A stretch of 11,444 nt of DNA from JAXFQS01 sp034178815 (GCA_034178815.1 JAXFQS010000129.1:1-11444); one strand, 5' to 3'; counted from the first letter of the stretch, positions 1 through 7,129 are shown. Notes: a model not told the origin generated them from the sequence alone. Numbers and translations are program-made.

Positions 1-1
1 C

Positions 2-178
2 TACGGATGGCTAGGAGTCGCCCAGTACAACTTCATGCTCGTAAAGAACCTCTTTGGCTCCCGCGGCGACCTCGGAGGGCTCATCCGGGTCGAATTCCTA
101 GTCCCCGGCGAATACACCGGGCTGGAAGGAGAAAAGCCGGCCTATTTCCTCCGGTTACAACTCGACTTCGTCTACTGA
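2..178 (+). CDS. C-terminal end of a probable outer-membrane beta-barrel protein (partial)
   Basis: Only the last 58 codons are present; the frame is open from base 2 to the TGA at 176-178. The family cannot be identified from this fragment. The final residues RLQLDFVY alternate hydrophobic and polar and end in an aromatic residue, with hydrophobic residues at -3, -5 and -7. This is the classical C-terminal signal by which the Bam machinery recognises outer-membrane beta-barrels. The preceding sequence (for example GLIRVEFLV) also looks like beta strands. The gene ends 6 nt before a membrane polysaccharide synthase, so a role in exporting or anchoring that polymer is a reasonable inference, but it is not shown by the sequence. 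The overlapping open frame starting at base 7 was not chosen because it has no protein-like character and crosses the glycosyltransferase start. Confidence 0.6.
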   Translation, partial: YGWLGVAQYNFMLVKNLFGSRGDLGGLIRVEFLVPGEYTGLEGEKPAYFLRLQLDFVY

Positions 179-184
179 CCCGCC

Positions 185-1525
185 ATGTCCAAACAACTCC
201 TCAAGTGGATTCGCATCCTTCTGCTCTTCGCCACCCCGCTTGCCATCGTCTGGGCGACCTGGTGGTACGACATCCTCGACATGCAGTGGATTGGGGGGCG
301 GCTCTCGCTCCCGATGCAAGGGCTTTTCAAGGTACTGCTGCTGGCGGATCTGGGCTATCTGAGTTTCCTTCTGGTGCGCGACTGGTGCTTCTACAGGGAG
401 ACGCCTCCGGTGTCGGATGGTGCGCTTCCGCGAATCGCGGTCGTTATGCCCGCCTACAACGAAGGAGAGGGTGTTGTGCGGACGCTGGATTCGCTTCTGG
501 CGTCGAACTACCCGCCCGAGAAGATGGAAATTATCGCGGTAGACGACGGCTCGGCGGATAACACCTGGGGGTGCATCGAACGGGTGGCAGCGGGCTCGAA
601 CGGGCGCATCAAGGCGATCCGGCGGGCGTGCAACGGGGGGAAGAAGCAGGCGCTTGCGGACGGGATTCGGGCAAGCAAGGGGGAGATTGTGGTGACGGTC
701 GACTCGGACACCTTTTTCCGCCCGAGAACGCTGCGGCGACTGGTGTCTCCATTTGTGGGGAACGAGGCTATCGGGTCGGTGGCGGGGAACATTCATGTGG
801 TGCACGAGCAGCAGAAACTGATCCCCTGTATGCTGGCTGCGATTTTCACCTGCAATTTCGATGTATTGAGGGCGGGGCAGTCTTCCTGCCGGGCGGTAAT
901 CTGCACGCCGGGGGCTCTGAGCGCCTACCGCCGGGAACTGATTGAGCCGCGTTTGGATGAGTGGCTGGGGCAGAAGTTTCTGGGGTCGCCGTCGACTATC
1001 GGGGAGGATCGGGCGCTGGCGGCATTGGTGCTGAGGCAGGACAAGGGGGTGGTGTTTCAGAGGAGTGCGGTGGGGTACACGAATGTGCCGGAGAGTTACC
1101 AGGGGCTGTGCCGGATGCTGTTGAGGTGGTTGCGTTCGGACATCCGGGAGAATCTGATGTTGACGGACTATCTGTTTTCGAGGGGGGGGCTGCTGGACGG
1201 GCGGATGTTCTGCCTGAGGGTGACTTGGCTGTTGTCGGTTCTAGGGATGGGACTCTCGAGCGTGTCGCTGTTGCTGCTGGGGTATTGTCTGGTGACTTCG
1301 CACGGTCTTTTTCTGATTGTCCTGTTCGGGGCGGCGTTGCTCCGTGGGTCGATCCAGGCGTTCATCAACCTGGCGTACCGGAACGAACGGACGGCGATTT
1401 ATTCGTATGTCTTCAGCGTGTTTGCGTTGCTGTCGCTCTTCTGGCTGCCGACCTATGCGCTCTTCACGCTGCACAATTCGAAGTGGCTCACGCGGCAGAA
1501 GCCGAATGCGGCGGGCAAGGAGTAG
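185..1525 (+). CDS. Membrane-bound processive glycosyltransferase, hyaluronan synthase/NodC-like (GT2)
   Basis: This 446-residue protein probably polymerises a beta-linked sugar from UDP-sugars at the inner membrane and extrudes it. Two membrane segments lie at about 9-28 and 46-65. A GT2 domain follows (about 83-300): MPAYNEGEG at 88-96, DDG at 120-122, the metal-binding DSD at 173-175 and the GED catalytic-base region at 273-275. The stretch GQSSCRAVICTPGALSAYRR (231-250) resembles the acceptor-side SGPLGxYR region of hyaluronan synthases. MLLRWLRS (311-318) sits where QQxRWxRS is found in NodC and hyaluronan synthase. More hydrophobic segments follow (about 343-371, 375-393, 404-428), and KWLTR (433-437) resembles the WGTR tail motif. 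The length fits PgaC, NodC and HasA. An oddity is that the first Gln of QxxRW is Met311. The exact polymer cannot be told. There is no clear Shine-Dalgarno, and the start lies 6 nt after the upstream stop, suggesting translational coupling. Confidence 0.85.
   Translation: MSKQLLKWIRILLLFATPLAIVWATWWYDILDMQWIGGRLSLPMQGLFKVLLLADLGYLSFLLVRDWCFYRETPPVSDGALPRIAVVMPAYNEGEGVVRTLDSLLASNYPPEKMEIIAVDDGSADNTWGCIERVAAGSNGRIKAIRRACNGGKKQALADGIRASKGEIVVTVDSDTFFRPRTLRRLVSPFVGNEAIGSVAGNIHVVHEQQKLIPCMLAAIFTCNFDVLRAGQSSCRAVICTPGALSAYRRELIEPRLDEWLGQKFLGSPSTIGEDRALAALVLRQDKGVVFQRSAVGYTNVPESYQGLCRMLLRWLRSDIRENLMLTDYLFSRGGLLDGRMFCLRVTWLLSVLGMGLSSVSLLLLGYCLVTSHGLFLIVLFGAALLRGSIQAFINLAYRNERTAIYSYVFSVFALLSLFWLPTYALFTLHNSKWLTRQKPNAAGKE
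1182..1189 (+). repeat. Tract of eight G inside the glycosyltransferase gene
   Basis: Eight consecutive G span codons 333-335 (Arg-Gly-Gly), between the catalytic domain and the C-terminal membrane segments. Slippage by one base would shift the frame before the C-terminal transmembrane bundle. The gene is G-rich overall (two G6 runs occur upstream, near 293-298 and 635), so the tract may be incidental. Confidence 0.7.
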
Positions 1526-1541
1526 GATGGAGGGAATCGGG

Positions 1542-2234
1542 ATGGAGTTTTCGGTGTTGCCGTCTTTGCTGGCGGCGGATTTGTCGGAACTCGGGCGCGA
1601 GGTGCGCCGGACGAAGGCATCGGGGGCGGACGCGTTGCACCTGGATGTGATGGACGGGCATTTCGTGCCGAATCTGAGCTACGGGCCGGACTTCGCGCAG
1701 ATGGCGCACCGCGTCGAGCCGTCGCTGCCGATGAATGTGCACCTGATGCTGGAGCATCCGGCAGAGTATGCCGAGCGCTTTATCGCCCGCGGGGCGTCCT
1801 CGGTTCAGATTCACATAGAGATTCCGCACGACCCGGCGCCCATCCTCGCGCGCATTCGCGATCTGGGGGCAGAGGCGGGGCTTGTGGCGAATCCCGAGAC
1901 CCCCGTCGAGCGGCTTTACCCCTACCTTGAGATGGTCGACCAGTTCCTGCTGATGAGCGTCCATCCCGGCTACGGAGGGCAGAGTTTCATTCCCGAAGTG
2001 CTCCCCAAGATTGCCGCGCTCAGGGCCTACGCAGAGGCCCGCGGACGCGCCAATCTGCCCATTATGGTCGATGGCGGCATCACGGACCAGACGGCCGAAC
2101 GCTGCGCCGCCCACGGCGCCAACCAGTTCGTCGCCGGCTCCGCCCTCTACCGCCGCGAAGACCTCGCGCAAGCCGTCGCCTCGATGCGCGAGGCCGCCCG
2201 CCGCGGCTGGGCCTCGACCCATTCGGTCTCCTGA
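1542..2234 (+). CDS. rpe: Ribulose-phosphate 3-epimerase
   Basis: This enzyme interconverts D-ribulose 5-phosphate and D-xylulose 5-phosphate in the pentose phosphate or Calvin pathway, in the cytoplasm. It has 230 residues, the usual length, and is a TIM barrel. Signatures occur in order: PSLLAADLS (7-15), LHLDVMDGHFVPN (32-44) with metal ligands His33 and Asp35, VHLM with His67, MSVHPGYGGQSF (138-149, phosphate loop), and MVDGGI (175-180) with catalytic Asp177. Most family members have Asn where His141 stands in SVHPG, a mild variation. The start at 1542 was chosen because GGAGGG (1529-1534) lies 7 nt upstream; an in-frame ATG at 1527 would add five residues but has no such site. The gene begins 16 nt after the glycosyltransferase stop, so they are probably co-transcribed. 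A related hexulose-phosphate epimerase such as AlsE is possible but less likely given the motif wording. Confidence 0.95.
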   Translation: MEFSVLPSLLAADLSELGREVRRTKASGADALHLDVMDGHFVPNLSYGPDFAQMAHRVEPSLPMNVHLMLEHPAEYAERFIARGASSVQIHIEIPHDPAPILARIRDLGAEAGLVANPETPVERLYPYLEMVDQFLLMSVHPGYGGQSFIPEVLPKIAALRAYAEARGRANLPIMVDGGITDQTAERCAAHGANQFVAGSALYRREDLAQAVASMREAARRGWASTHSVS

Positions 2235-2244
2235 TTGGCCCATT

Positions 2245-2266
2245 CCCAGCCGATAGGCACCTTGCC
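2245..2266 (-). repeat. Short intergenic repeat, inverted copy
   Basis: Read on the minus strand this contains AAGGTGCCTA, the exact 10-nt core of the copy at 2339-2360. The 12-mer GATAGGCACCTT (2252-2263, + strand) also occurs inside the permease gene at 8436-8447. It starts 11 nt after the rpe stop. Confidence 0.5.
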
Positions 2267-2292
2267 CCCCCAGACCTGTCCGACAGCACCCT

Positions 2293-2314
2293 CCGAAGGT
2301 GTCAATCTCCGGCC
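2293..2314 (+). repeat. Short intergenic repeat, direct copy 1
   Basis: This 22-nt unit begins CCGAAGGTG and ends CTCCGGCC. It matches the unit at 2339-2360 at 19 of 22 positions; the two start 46 nt apart. No protein-coding role is evident. Confidence 0.65.
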
Positions 2315-2318
2315 AGCC

Positions 2319-2334
2319 TAGGTGCCAACCCGCC
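2319..2334 (+). repeat. Short intergenic repeat, diverged copy
   Basis: TAGGTGCCAACCCGCC shares GGTGCC and ACC with its two flanking units. It shares GTGCCAACC with the copy at 11135-11149 in the other spacer. Confidence 0.4.
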
Positions 2335-2338
2335 GCCC

Positions 2339-2360
2339 CCGAAGGTGCCTACCTCCGGCC
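2339..2360 (+). repeat. Short intergenic repeat, direct copy 2
   Basis: This 22-nt unit begins CCGAAGGTGCC and ends CTCCGGCC. It matches the unit at 2293-2314 at 19 of 22 positions. A related unit sits at 11083-11108, and a near-identical inverted 14-mer lies at 8435-8448. Confidence 0.65.
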
Positions 2361-2418
2361 GGGATGCCGCCCACCCCGCGCCCGCGTCCGCTTTGGCGCG
2401 CGACACGCGGCGAATTGC

Positions 2419-2447
2419 TTGCCAATCGCCCTGAAATATAGTATACT
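2419..2447 (+). promoter_or_regulatory. Sigma-70-type promoter for the TPR-tig-clpP-clpX operon
   Basis: TTGCCA (2419-2424, -35) is separated by 17 nt from TATACT (2442-2447, -10), an excellent spacing and near-consensus match within an AT-rich island of otherwise GC-rich DNA. Transcription would start near 2454, leaving a leader of about 50 nt before the ATG at 2506. The leader contains CACCTTCGG (2472-2480), the reverse complement of the first nine bases of the repeat unit at 2339. Confidence 0.75.
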
Positions 2448-2505
2448 GCCTGCTTATCCATACCCGAAGCCCACCTTCGGAGCGAGCATCGAACAGGGTT
2501 CATTC

Positions 2506-3897
2506 ATGGCAGACGACACGAGAAAAATCGAGAGACAAGTCAAGAATCTCTACGACAAAGGCTACACCGCCTACGAACGCGGTAACCTCGACTACGCCAT
2601 CCGCCTCCTCCGCGACGCGCTCAGACTCAACCCCGACTTCTACGAAGCCCGCAAACTCCTCCGCATCGCCCAAATCAAACGCTTTCTCACCGCCAAGAAA
2701 AGCCCCCTCGCCGTCCAACTCGCCGACCTGCTCGCCTCCCCCAAACTCCTGAAGGCCAAAGCCCTCCTCGCCCGCAAAAAATACGCCGAAGCCATGGCCC
2801 TCGCCGATGATCTGCTCGGCCAGAACCCCTTCAACACCCAGTTCTGCGACCTCTTCCTCGCCGCCGCCGAAGGCGCCGGCGACAGCGACGCCGCCCTCAT
2901 CACCCTCGAAGCCCTCTCCGAAGCCCAGAGCGGCAACCTCCAACTCCTCCTCCGCCTCGGCAAAGCCTACATGGCCGCTGGTATCTTCGGACAGGCCGCC
3001 GACTGCTTCGCCAAAGCCAACGCCCTCAAGCCCGGCAACCTCACCATCCAAAGACTCCAGAAAGACGCCGACGCCAAAAACACCATGTCCGCCGGCGGCT
3101 GGGAAGCCAACGCTGGCAAAGTCGGCGGCTATGTCCAACTCATCCGCAACAAAGAACTCGCCGCCAAACTCGACCAGAAGAACAAGGCAGTTGCCACACT
3201 CTCTGACCTCGACGCAGCAATCGCCGACGGCCTGGCCAAGATTGCCCGCGAGCCCAAAAACATCAACTTCTACCGCGCCCTCGCACGCGCCTACTCCCAG
3301 GCAAAACGCTTCACAGAGGCAGCCGAGACACTCCGCAAAGCCCAGGAGGTCAACCCCGGAGACCCCGAACTCGAACGCAGCCTCGTCGCTGCCGAAACCG
3401 CCGGATTCGACCAGCAGATTCAAGCCGCCAAGGAGGCCGGAGACACCCAGAAGGCCGACGATCTCGAACTCCAGAAAGAACAGTTCGTCTACGACAACCT
3501 CGTCTCCCGCGTCGAACGCTACCCCAACGACCTGAACCTCAAATTCGAACTCGGAACCATCCTCTTCCGCCACGAGGAGTGGGACGAAGCCATCAGCCAG
3601 TTCCAACTCGCCCAGAAGAGCCCTAAACTCCGTCTCGAAGCGCTCTACCACCTCGCCGTCTGCTTCATGCACAAAGGCCAGCGCGACATGGCCGTCATGC
3701 AACTGGAGACCGCAAACGAACAACTTCCCATCATGGATGACCTCAAAAAACGCGTCGTCTACACCCTCGGCCAAATCGCCGAAGCCAACGGAGACCCCGA
3801 AAAGGCATTCGCCTACTACAAGCAGGTCTACGCCGAAGACATCGGCTTCCTCGACATCGGCCAGCGTATGGAAAAACTCTACCAAAACCGCAAGTGA
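2506..3897 (+). CDS. Tetratricopeptide-repeat protein heading the tig-clpP-clpX operon
   Basis: This 463-residue protein of unknown specific function has no signal peptide or membrane segment, so it is probably cytoplasmic. TPR-like helical pairs appear at about 15-48 (AYERGNLDYAIRLLRDALRL), 145-178, 253-286, 343-374, 378-405 and 416-445. Between them is a charged, helix-rich stretch (about 180-245 and 300-330). TPR arrays usually serve as protein-binding scaffolds. Its place directly upstream of trigger factor (34 nt) and ClpPX suggests, without proof, a role in folding or proteolysis, such as an adaptor. The ATG at 2506 was chosen because it follows the promoter at 2419-2447, has a weak CAGGG (2494-2498) before it and begins a good hydrophilic N-terminus. 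The in-frame extension up to 2299 would run through the repeats and promoter. Codons strongly favour C endings, for example CTC for Leu. Confidence 0.85.
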   Translation: MADDTRKIERQVKNLYDKGYTAYERGNLDYAIRLLRDALRLNPDFYEARKLLRIAQIKRFLTAKKSPLAVQLADLLASPKLLKAKALLARKKYAEAMALADDLLGQNPFNTQFCDLFLAAAEGAGDSDAALITLEALSEAQSGNLQLLLRLGKAYMAAGIFGQAADCFAKANALKPGNLTIQRLQKDADAKNTMSAGGWEANAGKVGGYVQLIRNKELAAKLDQKNKAVATLSDLDAAIADGLAKIAREPKNINFYRALARAYSQAKRFTEAAETLRKAQEVNPGDPELERSLVAAETAGFDQQIQAAKEAGDTQKADDLELQKEQFVYDNLVSRVERYPNDLNLKFELGTILFRHEEWDEAISQFQLAQKSPKLRLEALYHLAVCFMHKGQRDMAVMQLETANEQLPIMDDLKKRVVYTLGQIAEANGDPEKAFAYYKQVYAEDIGFLDIGQRMEKLYQNRK

Positions 3898-3931
3898 CCC
3901 CAACACCTCAGCTTCCATCCAAGGAAACACC

Positions 3932-5233
3932 ATGAAAGTAGAACTCAAGAAAGACGGCGACTGCCGCGTCAAACTCGCCATCACCGCAGAACCCGCCGAA
4001 ACCCGCAAAACCTACGAAGCATGCGTCGGCGCCTTCATCCGCCAAGCCACCATCAAGGGCTTCCGCCCCGGCAAGGCACCTCGCGCCATCATCGAACAAC
4101 GCTTCGGCTCCGACATCAACCGCGAAACACGCCAGAGACTCGTCGGCGAACTCGCCTCGAAGGCCGCCAAAGAACAGAACCTCGATGTTGCCTCCTTTGT
4201 CACCGTCGAGAACGACCTCTTCTCGCCAGAGACCGGCATCTCCTTCACCCTCACCGTCGATCTCCGCCCCGAATTCAAACTCCCCAAATACGACGCCCTC
4301 AAGGTCAAGGCCAACCCCGTCGAAGTCACCGAAGACCAAGTCGACGAGAGGCTTCTGACCTTCCGTAAGCACCTCGGCGGCTTTGAGGACGCCGCCCCCG
4401 ACTACGCCCTCGGCGAAGACGATATGGTCAGCCTCGACTTCCAGGCCAAGGCCAAGGGCCTCGACCCCGAAACACTCCCGCCAGAGGCCAAACGCCTCGT
4501 CGAAGGCAAAGACTTCTGGATGAACCTCGCCTATGGTGAGCCAGTCCCAGGCTTCGCCAAGGAACTCCTCGCCAAGAAGGCTGGAGAGACGGCAGAGTTC
4601 ACAATTGCCGTCCCAAAAGACTTCCCCGTCGAAGCCCTCGCCGGAAAGAAACTCTCCTACCAGGCCACCATCAAGGCTATCCGCGCCAAGAAACTCGCCG
4701 ATGAAGCCACACTCGTCCAGCGTATGGGTGCCACCAGCCTCGACGAAGCCAAGAAACACCTCACCGAGGCGATGAAGCAAGAGGCCCAGCGCCAGGAAGA
4801 CAACCGCGTCCGCCAGGAAATCTGCGACGCCCTGCTTAAGAAAGCCGACTTCCCCCTGCCCCAGTCCCAAGTCGACCAGTCCGTCGACCAGGAACTTGAG
4901 ACCGTCTTGAACAACTACCGCGAACTCCCCCGCGAGGAACTCGAAAAGCATCGCGAGGAAATCCTCAAGAATGTCCGCGAGAATGTCGTCAAGAGCCTTC
5001 GCCTGCACTACATTCTCCTGGGCGTCGCCAACGCCGAGAAACTGGAGGTCAGCGAAGACGAGGTCAAGAATCAGGTCATCGCCATCGCCCAGCGCGCCGA
5101 GATGAAGCCCGCTGACCTCTACATCAAGCTCCTGCGCAACGGCCGCCTCGAAAGTCTCAAAGAAGACCTCAAGGCCCAAAAGGCAATGGAAAAGTTGATG
5201 GCCGCAACCCGCCCCGCAGAGTCCGACAAGTAA
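3932..5233 (+). CDS. tig: Trigger factor, ribosome-associated chaperone and peptidyl-prolyl isomerase
   Basis: Trigger factor binds at the ribosomal exit tunnel and shields nascent chains. The 433 residues match the family's usual length (432 in E. coli). The N-terminal ribosome-binding domain carries the signature GFRPGKAP at 43-50. The FKBP-like domain lies at about 150-245 (for example PVPGFAKELLAKKAGETAEF). The helical C-terminal chaperone domain follows to the end. The start has AAGGA (3921-3925) 6 nt upstream. It lies 34 nt after the TPR gene and 64 nt before clpP, the common tig-clpP-clpX order. A perfect 10-bp inverted repeat follows the stop. Nothing suggests truncation; the high Lys/Glu and C-ending codon usage match the gene before it. 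Confidence 0.96.
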   Translation: MKVELKKDGDCRVKLAITAEPAETRKTYEACVGAFIRQATIKGFRPGKAPRAIIEQRFGSDINRETRQRLVGELASKAAKEQNLDVASFVTVENDLFSPETGISFTLTVDLRPEFKLPKYDALKVKANPVEVTEDQVDERLLTFRKHLGGFEDAAPDYALGEDDMVSLDFQAKAKGLDPETLPPEAKRLVEGKDFWMNLAYGEPVPGFAKELLAKKAGETAEFTIAVPKDFPVEALAGKKLSYQATIKAIRAKKLADEATLVQRMGATSLDEAKKHLTEAMKQEAQRQEDNRVRQEICDALLKKADFPLPQSQVDQSVDQELETVLNNYRELPREELEKHREEILKNVRENVVKSLRLHYILLGVANAEKLEVSEDEVKNQVIAIAQRAEMKPADLYIKLLRNGRLESLKEDLKAQKAMEKLMAATRPAESDK

Positions 5234-5241
5234 TGCCTCAA

Positions 5242-5278
5242 CTGCCCCGGAACCGCCCCTTGCGACGCTCCGGGGCAG
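5242..5278 (+). promoter_or_regulatory. Perfect 10-bp inverted repeat (RNA hairpin) between tig and clpP
   Basis: CTGCCCCGGA (5242-5251) is exactly complementary to TCCGGGGCAG (5269-5278), with a 17-nt loop. No T tract follows, so it is not a standard intrinsic terminator. It ends 6 nt before the presumed clpP ribosome-binding sequence GAAAGG (5285-5290). Plausible roles are mRNA processing or stability, or partial attenuation that sets the tig to clpP ratio. Confidence 0.65.
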
Positions 5279-5297
5279 AATCCCGAAAGGCCCCGAC

Positions 5298-5903
5298 ATG
5301 ACCCCAAAAGCCAACTACCTCATCCCCTATGTGGTCGAGCAGACCGGACGCGGCGAGCGCTCCTACGACATCTACTCGCGGCTGTTGCAGGACCGGATCC
5401 TCTTCCTCGGGACGGAGATAGACGATGCCGTCGCCAACGCCGTGGTCGCCCAGTTGCTCTTTCTCCAGAGCCAGGACGCCTCCAAGGACATCTCGATGTA
5501 CATCAACTCCCCCGGTGGCGTCGTGACCGCGGGGCTGGCTATCTACGACACGATGCAATCGCTCTCCTGCGATGTTGCCACCTACTGCGTCGGCCAAGCC
5601 GCCAGCATGGGCGCGGTGCTGCTGACCGCAGGCGCGAAGGGCAAGCGCTACGCCCTCCCCAACGCGCGCATTATGATTCACCAGCCTCTCGGCGGGGCAA
5701 GCGGCCAGGCCACGGACATTGCCATCCACGCCAAGGAGATTCTCCGCATCCGCGAGAACCTCAACGGCATTCTCGCCCGCCACAGCGGCAGGAGCCTAGA
5801 GGAGATTGCCCGCGACACGGAGCGCGACAACTTCATGTCGGCGGAGGAGGCTCTCGCCTATGGTTTGATTGACCATGTTGTCGCCAAACCCGCCAAGGCT
5901 TGA
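5298..5903 (+). CDS. clpP: ATP-dependent Clp protease proteolytic subunit
   Basis: ClpP is the serine peptidase chamber that degrades substrates unfolded by ClpX or ClpA. The protein has 201 residues. The catalytic triad is visible: Ser103 in GQAASMGA, His128 in MIHQP, and Asp177 in ERDNFM. These sit a constant six residues from mature E. coli numbering (97, 122, 171). The oxyanion-region motif NSPGG is at 70-74. The N-terminus YLIPYVVEQTGRGERSYDIY (7-26) aligns with the mature E. coli start, so the propeptide would be only about six residues. The ATG has GAAAGG 7 nt upstream. clpX begins 5 nt after the stop, so the two are translated from one message. It is a canonical active ClpP. Confidence 0.97.
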   Translation: MTPKANYLIPYVVEQTGRGERSYDIYSRLLQDRILFLGTEIDDAVANAVVAQLLFLQSQDASKDISMYINSPGGVVTAGLAIYDTMQSLSCDVATYCVGQAASMGAVLLTAGAKGKRYALPNARIMIHQPLGGASGQATDIAIHAKEILRIRENLNGILARHSGRSLEEIARDTERDNFMSAEEALAYGLIDHVVAKPAKA

Positions 5904-5908
5904 CCACC

Positions 5909-7126
5909 ATGCCGAGAAAGAAGAATACACCTCCCGAACCAACCTGTTCCTTCTGCGGTCGTCCGGCCAAGCAAACCCCGGGATTCATCCCAAACGGCGC
6001 GGGCGATGGCGGGGGAATCTGCTTTGACTGTATCGGCATCGCACAAGAACTGATTAGCCGCGGGGAGAAGCAGCCGGTTGAGAAGAGCCGCTTCCCGAAA
6101 CTTGACTTCGAGACGCTCCCGAAGCCCATCGAGTTTAAGCGCCTCCTAGACCGCTATGTCATCGGGCAGGACGAGGTGAAGAAGACCATCAGCGTGGCGG
6201 TCTACAATCACTACAAACGCCTGCTCCAGCCCGCGGACAAGCGTTCGGGGGTGGAGATTGAGAAGAGCAATGTGCTGATGATTGGGCCTACGGGTTGCGG
6301 AAAGACGCTCATTGCCCGCTCGATTGCGCGTGCCTTGCAGGTGCCGTTTGCCATTGCGGACGCGACTACGCTGACTGAGGCGGGCTATGTGGGCGAGGAT
6401 GTCGAGAACATTCTGCTCTACCTGCTCCAGGCGGCGGATATGGATCCCGAGGCGGCGGCGCGCGGCATCGTCTATATCGACGAGATCGACAAGATTGCGC
6501 GAAAGACGGAGAATGTCTCCATCACCCGCGATGTCTCTGGCGAAGGCGTCCAGCAGGCGCTGCTGAAGATTTTGGAGGGGACGGTCGCACGGATTCCTCC
6601 GAAGGGCGGGCGCAAGCATCCGCAGCAGGATTACATCGCGTTGGACACTTCGAACATTCTTTTCATCTGCGGCGGGGCGTTCGTCGGCCTCGACCAGATT
6701 GTGGAGCAGCGGGCGGGCAAATCCGTCATAGGCTATGGCCGCCGCTCGAAGGAGGGCGAACTTCCCGGGGTGGAGCCGGAGGATTTGGTCAAGTTCGGTC
6801 TGATTCCGGAGTTCGTCGGACGCCTGCCGGTGACATGCAAGATGAAGGAACTCTCCAAGGATGAGTTGCTGCGCATCCTGACCGAGCCGGTGAACTGTCT
6901 CACGAAGCAATACGAGAAGCTCTTTGAGATGGAGGGGGTCGAACTCTCCTTTGCCGGCGAGGCGCTCGACGAGCTCGCGACGCAGGCGCTCAAGCGCAAG
7001 ACTGGGGCGCGGGGATTGCGTGCGCTGATGGAGAAGGTGATGCTCGATTTGATGTATGACCCGCCCAAGAGCGGGGAGAAACTTCTGGTTGACCGGGCTC
7101 TGGTCAAGAGTCGTCTGGAAAGTTGA
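5909..7126 (+). CDS. clpX: ClpX, AAA+ unfoldase of the ClpXP protease
   Basis: ClpX recognises tagged substrates, unfolds them with ATP and threads them into ClpP. The 405 residues start with a zinc-binding domain (Cys13, Cys16, Cys38, Cys41). The AAA+ module then shows Walker A GPTGCGKT (126-133), pore loop GYVG (159-162), Walker B IVYIDEID (187-194), RDVSGEGVQQALLKILEGT (207-225) and the sensor-2 region RKTGARGLR (363-371). The ClpP-docking loop reads IGY (274-276) where E. coli and most others have IGF. The spacing between the zinc-binding cysteine pairs is 21 residues, slightly longer than in E. coli, with a Gly-rich stretch. ATG 5909 was preferred, with AAGG (5895-5898) upstream; an in-frame TTG at 5900 would overlap the clpP stop and lacks a spaced site. 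Codons shift toward G endings across this gene. Confidence 0.97.
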   Translation: MPRKKNTPPEPTCSFCGRPAKQTPGFIPNGAGDGGGICFDCIGIAQELISRGEKQPVEKSRFPKLDFETLPKPIEFKRLLDRYVIGQDEVKKTISVAVYNHYKRLLQPADKRSGVEIEKSNVLMIGPTGCGKTLIARSIARALQVPFAIADATTLTEAGYVGEDVENILLYLLQAADMDPEAAARGIVYIDEIDKIARKTENVSITRDVSGEGVQQALLKILEGTVARIPPKGGRKHPQQDYIALDTSNILFICGGAFVGLDQIVEQRAGKSVIGYGRRSKEGELPGVEPEDLVKFGLIPEFVGRLPVTCKMKELSKDELLRILTEPVNCLTKQYEKLFEMEGVELSFAGEALDELATQALKRKTGARGLRALMEKVMLDLMYDPPKSGEKLLVDRALVKSRLES

Positions 7127-7129
7127 TCG

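Larger units (their letters stand above)
2235..2505. other. Non-coding spacer between rpe and the TPR gene
   Basis: These 271 nt hold no credible gene. They carry four copies of a short repeat (2245-2360), a 9-nt inverted fragment of it (2472-2480), a C7 run at 2264-2270, and one sigma-70 promoter (2419-2447). No GC-rich hairpin followed by a T tract was found after rpe, so its termination signal is not visible. A weak 6-bp pairing, ATTGGC with GCCGAT (about 2235-2255), is too small to call. Confidence 0.7.

Noticed and set aside
7..561. + strand open frame of 184 codons at the window start
   Set aside because: It crosses the end of one coherent frame and the start of the glycosyltransferase, and its Arg/Pro/His-rich product is not protein-like.
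1317..1541. N-terminal extension of rpe into the glycosyltransferase gene
   Set aside because: Rpe proteins begin near PSLLAADLS; the extension is Arg/Ser-rich shadow sequence, and a good ribosome-binding site precedes 1542.
2500..4008. Long minus-strand open frame of 502 codons opposite the TPR gene
   Set aside because: It is a shadow of C-ending codons: its product is a low-complexity Gly/Glu/Val/Phe string without domains, and the + strand has clear TPRs.
3908..5314. Minus-strand open frame of 468 codons opposite tig
   Set aside because: Same cause. Trigger factor on the + strand is certain, and the antisense product has the same low-complexity composition.
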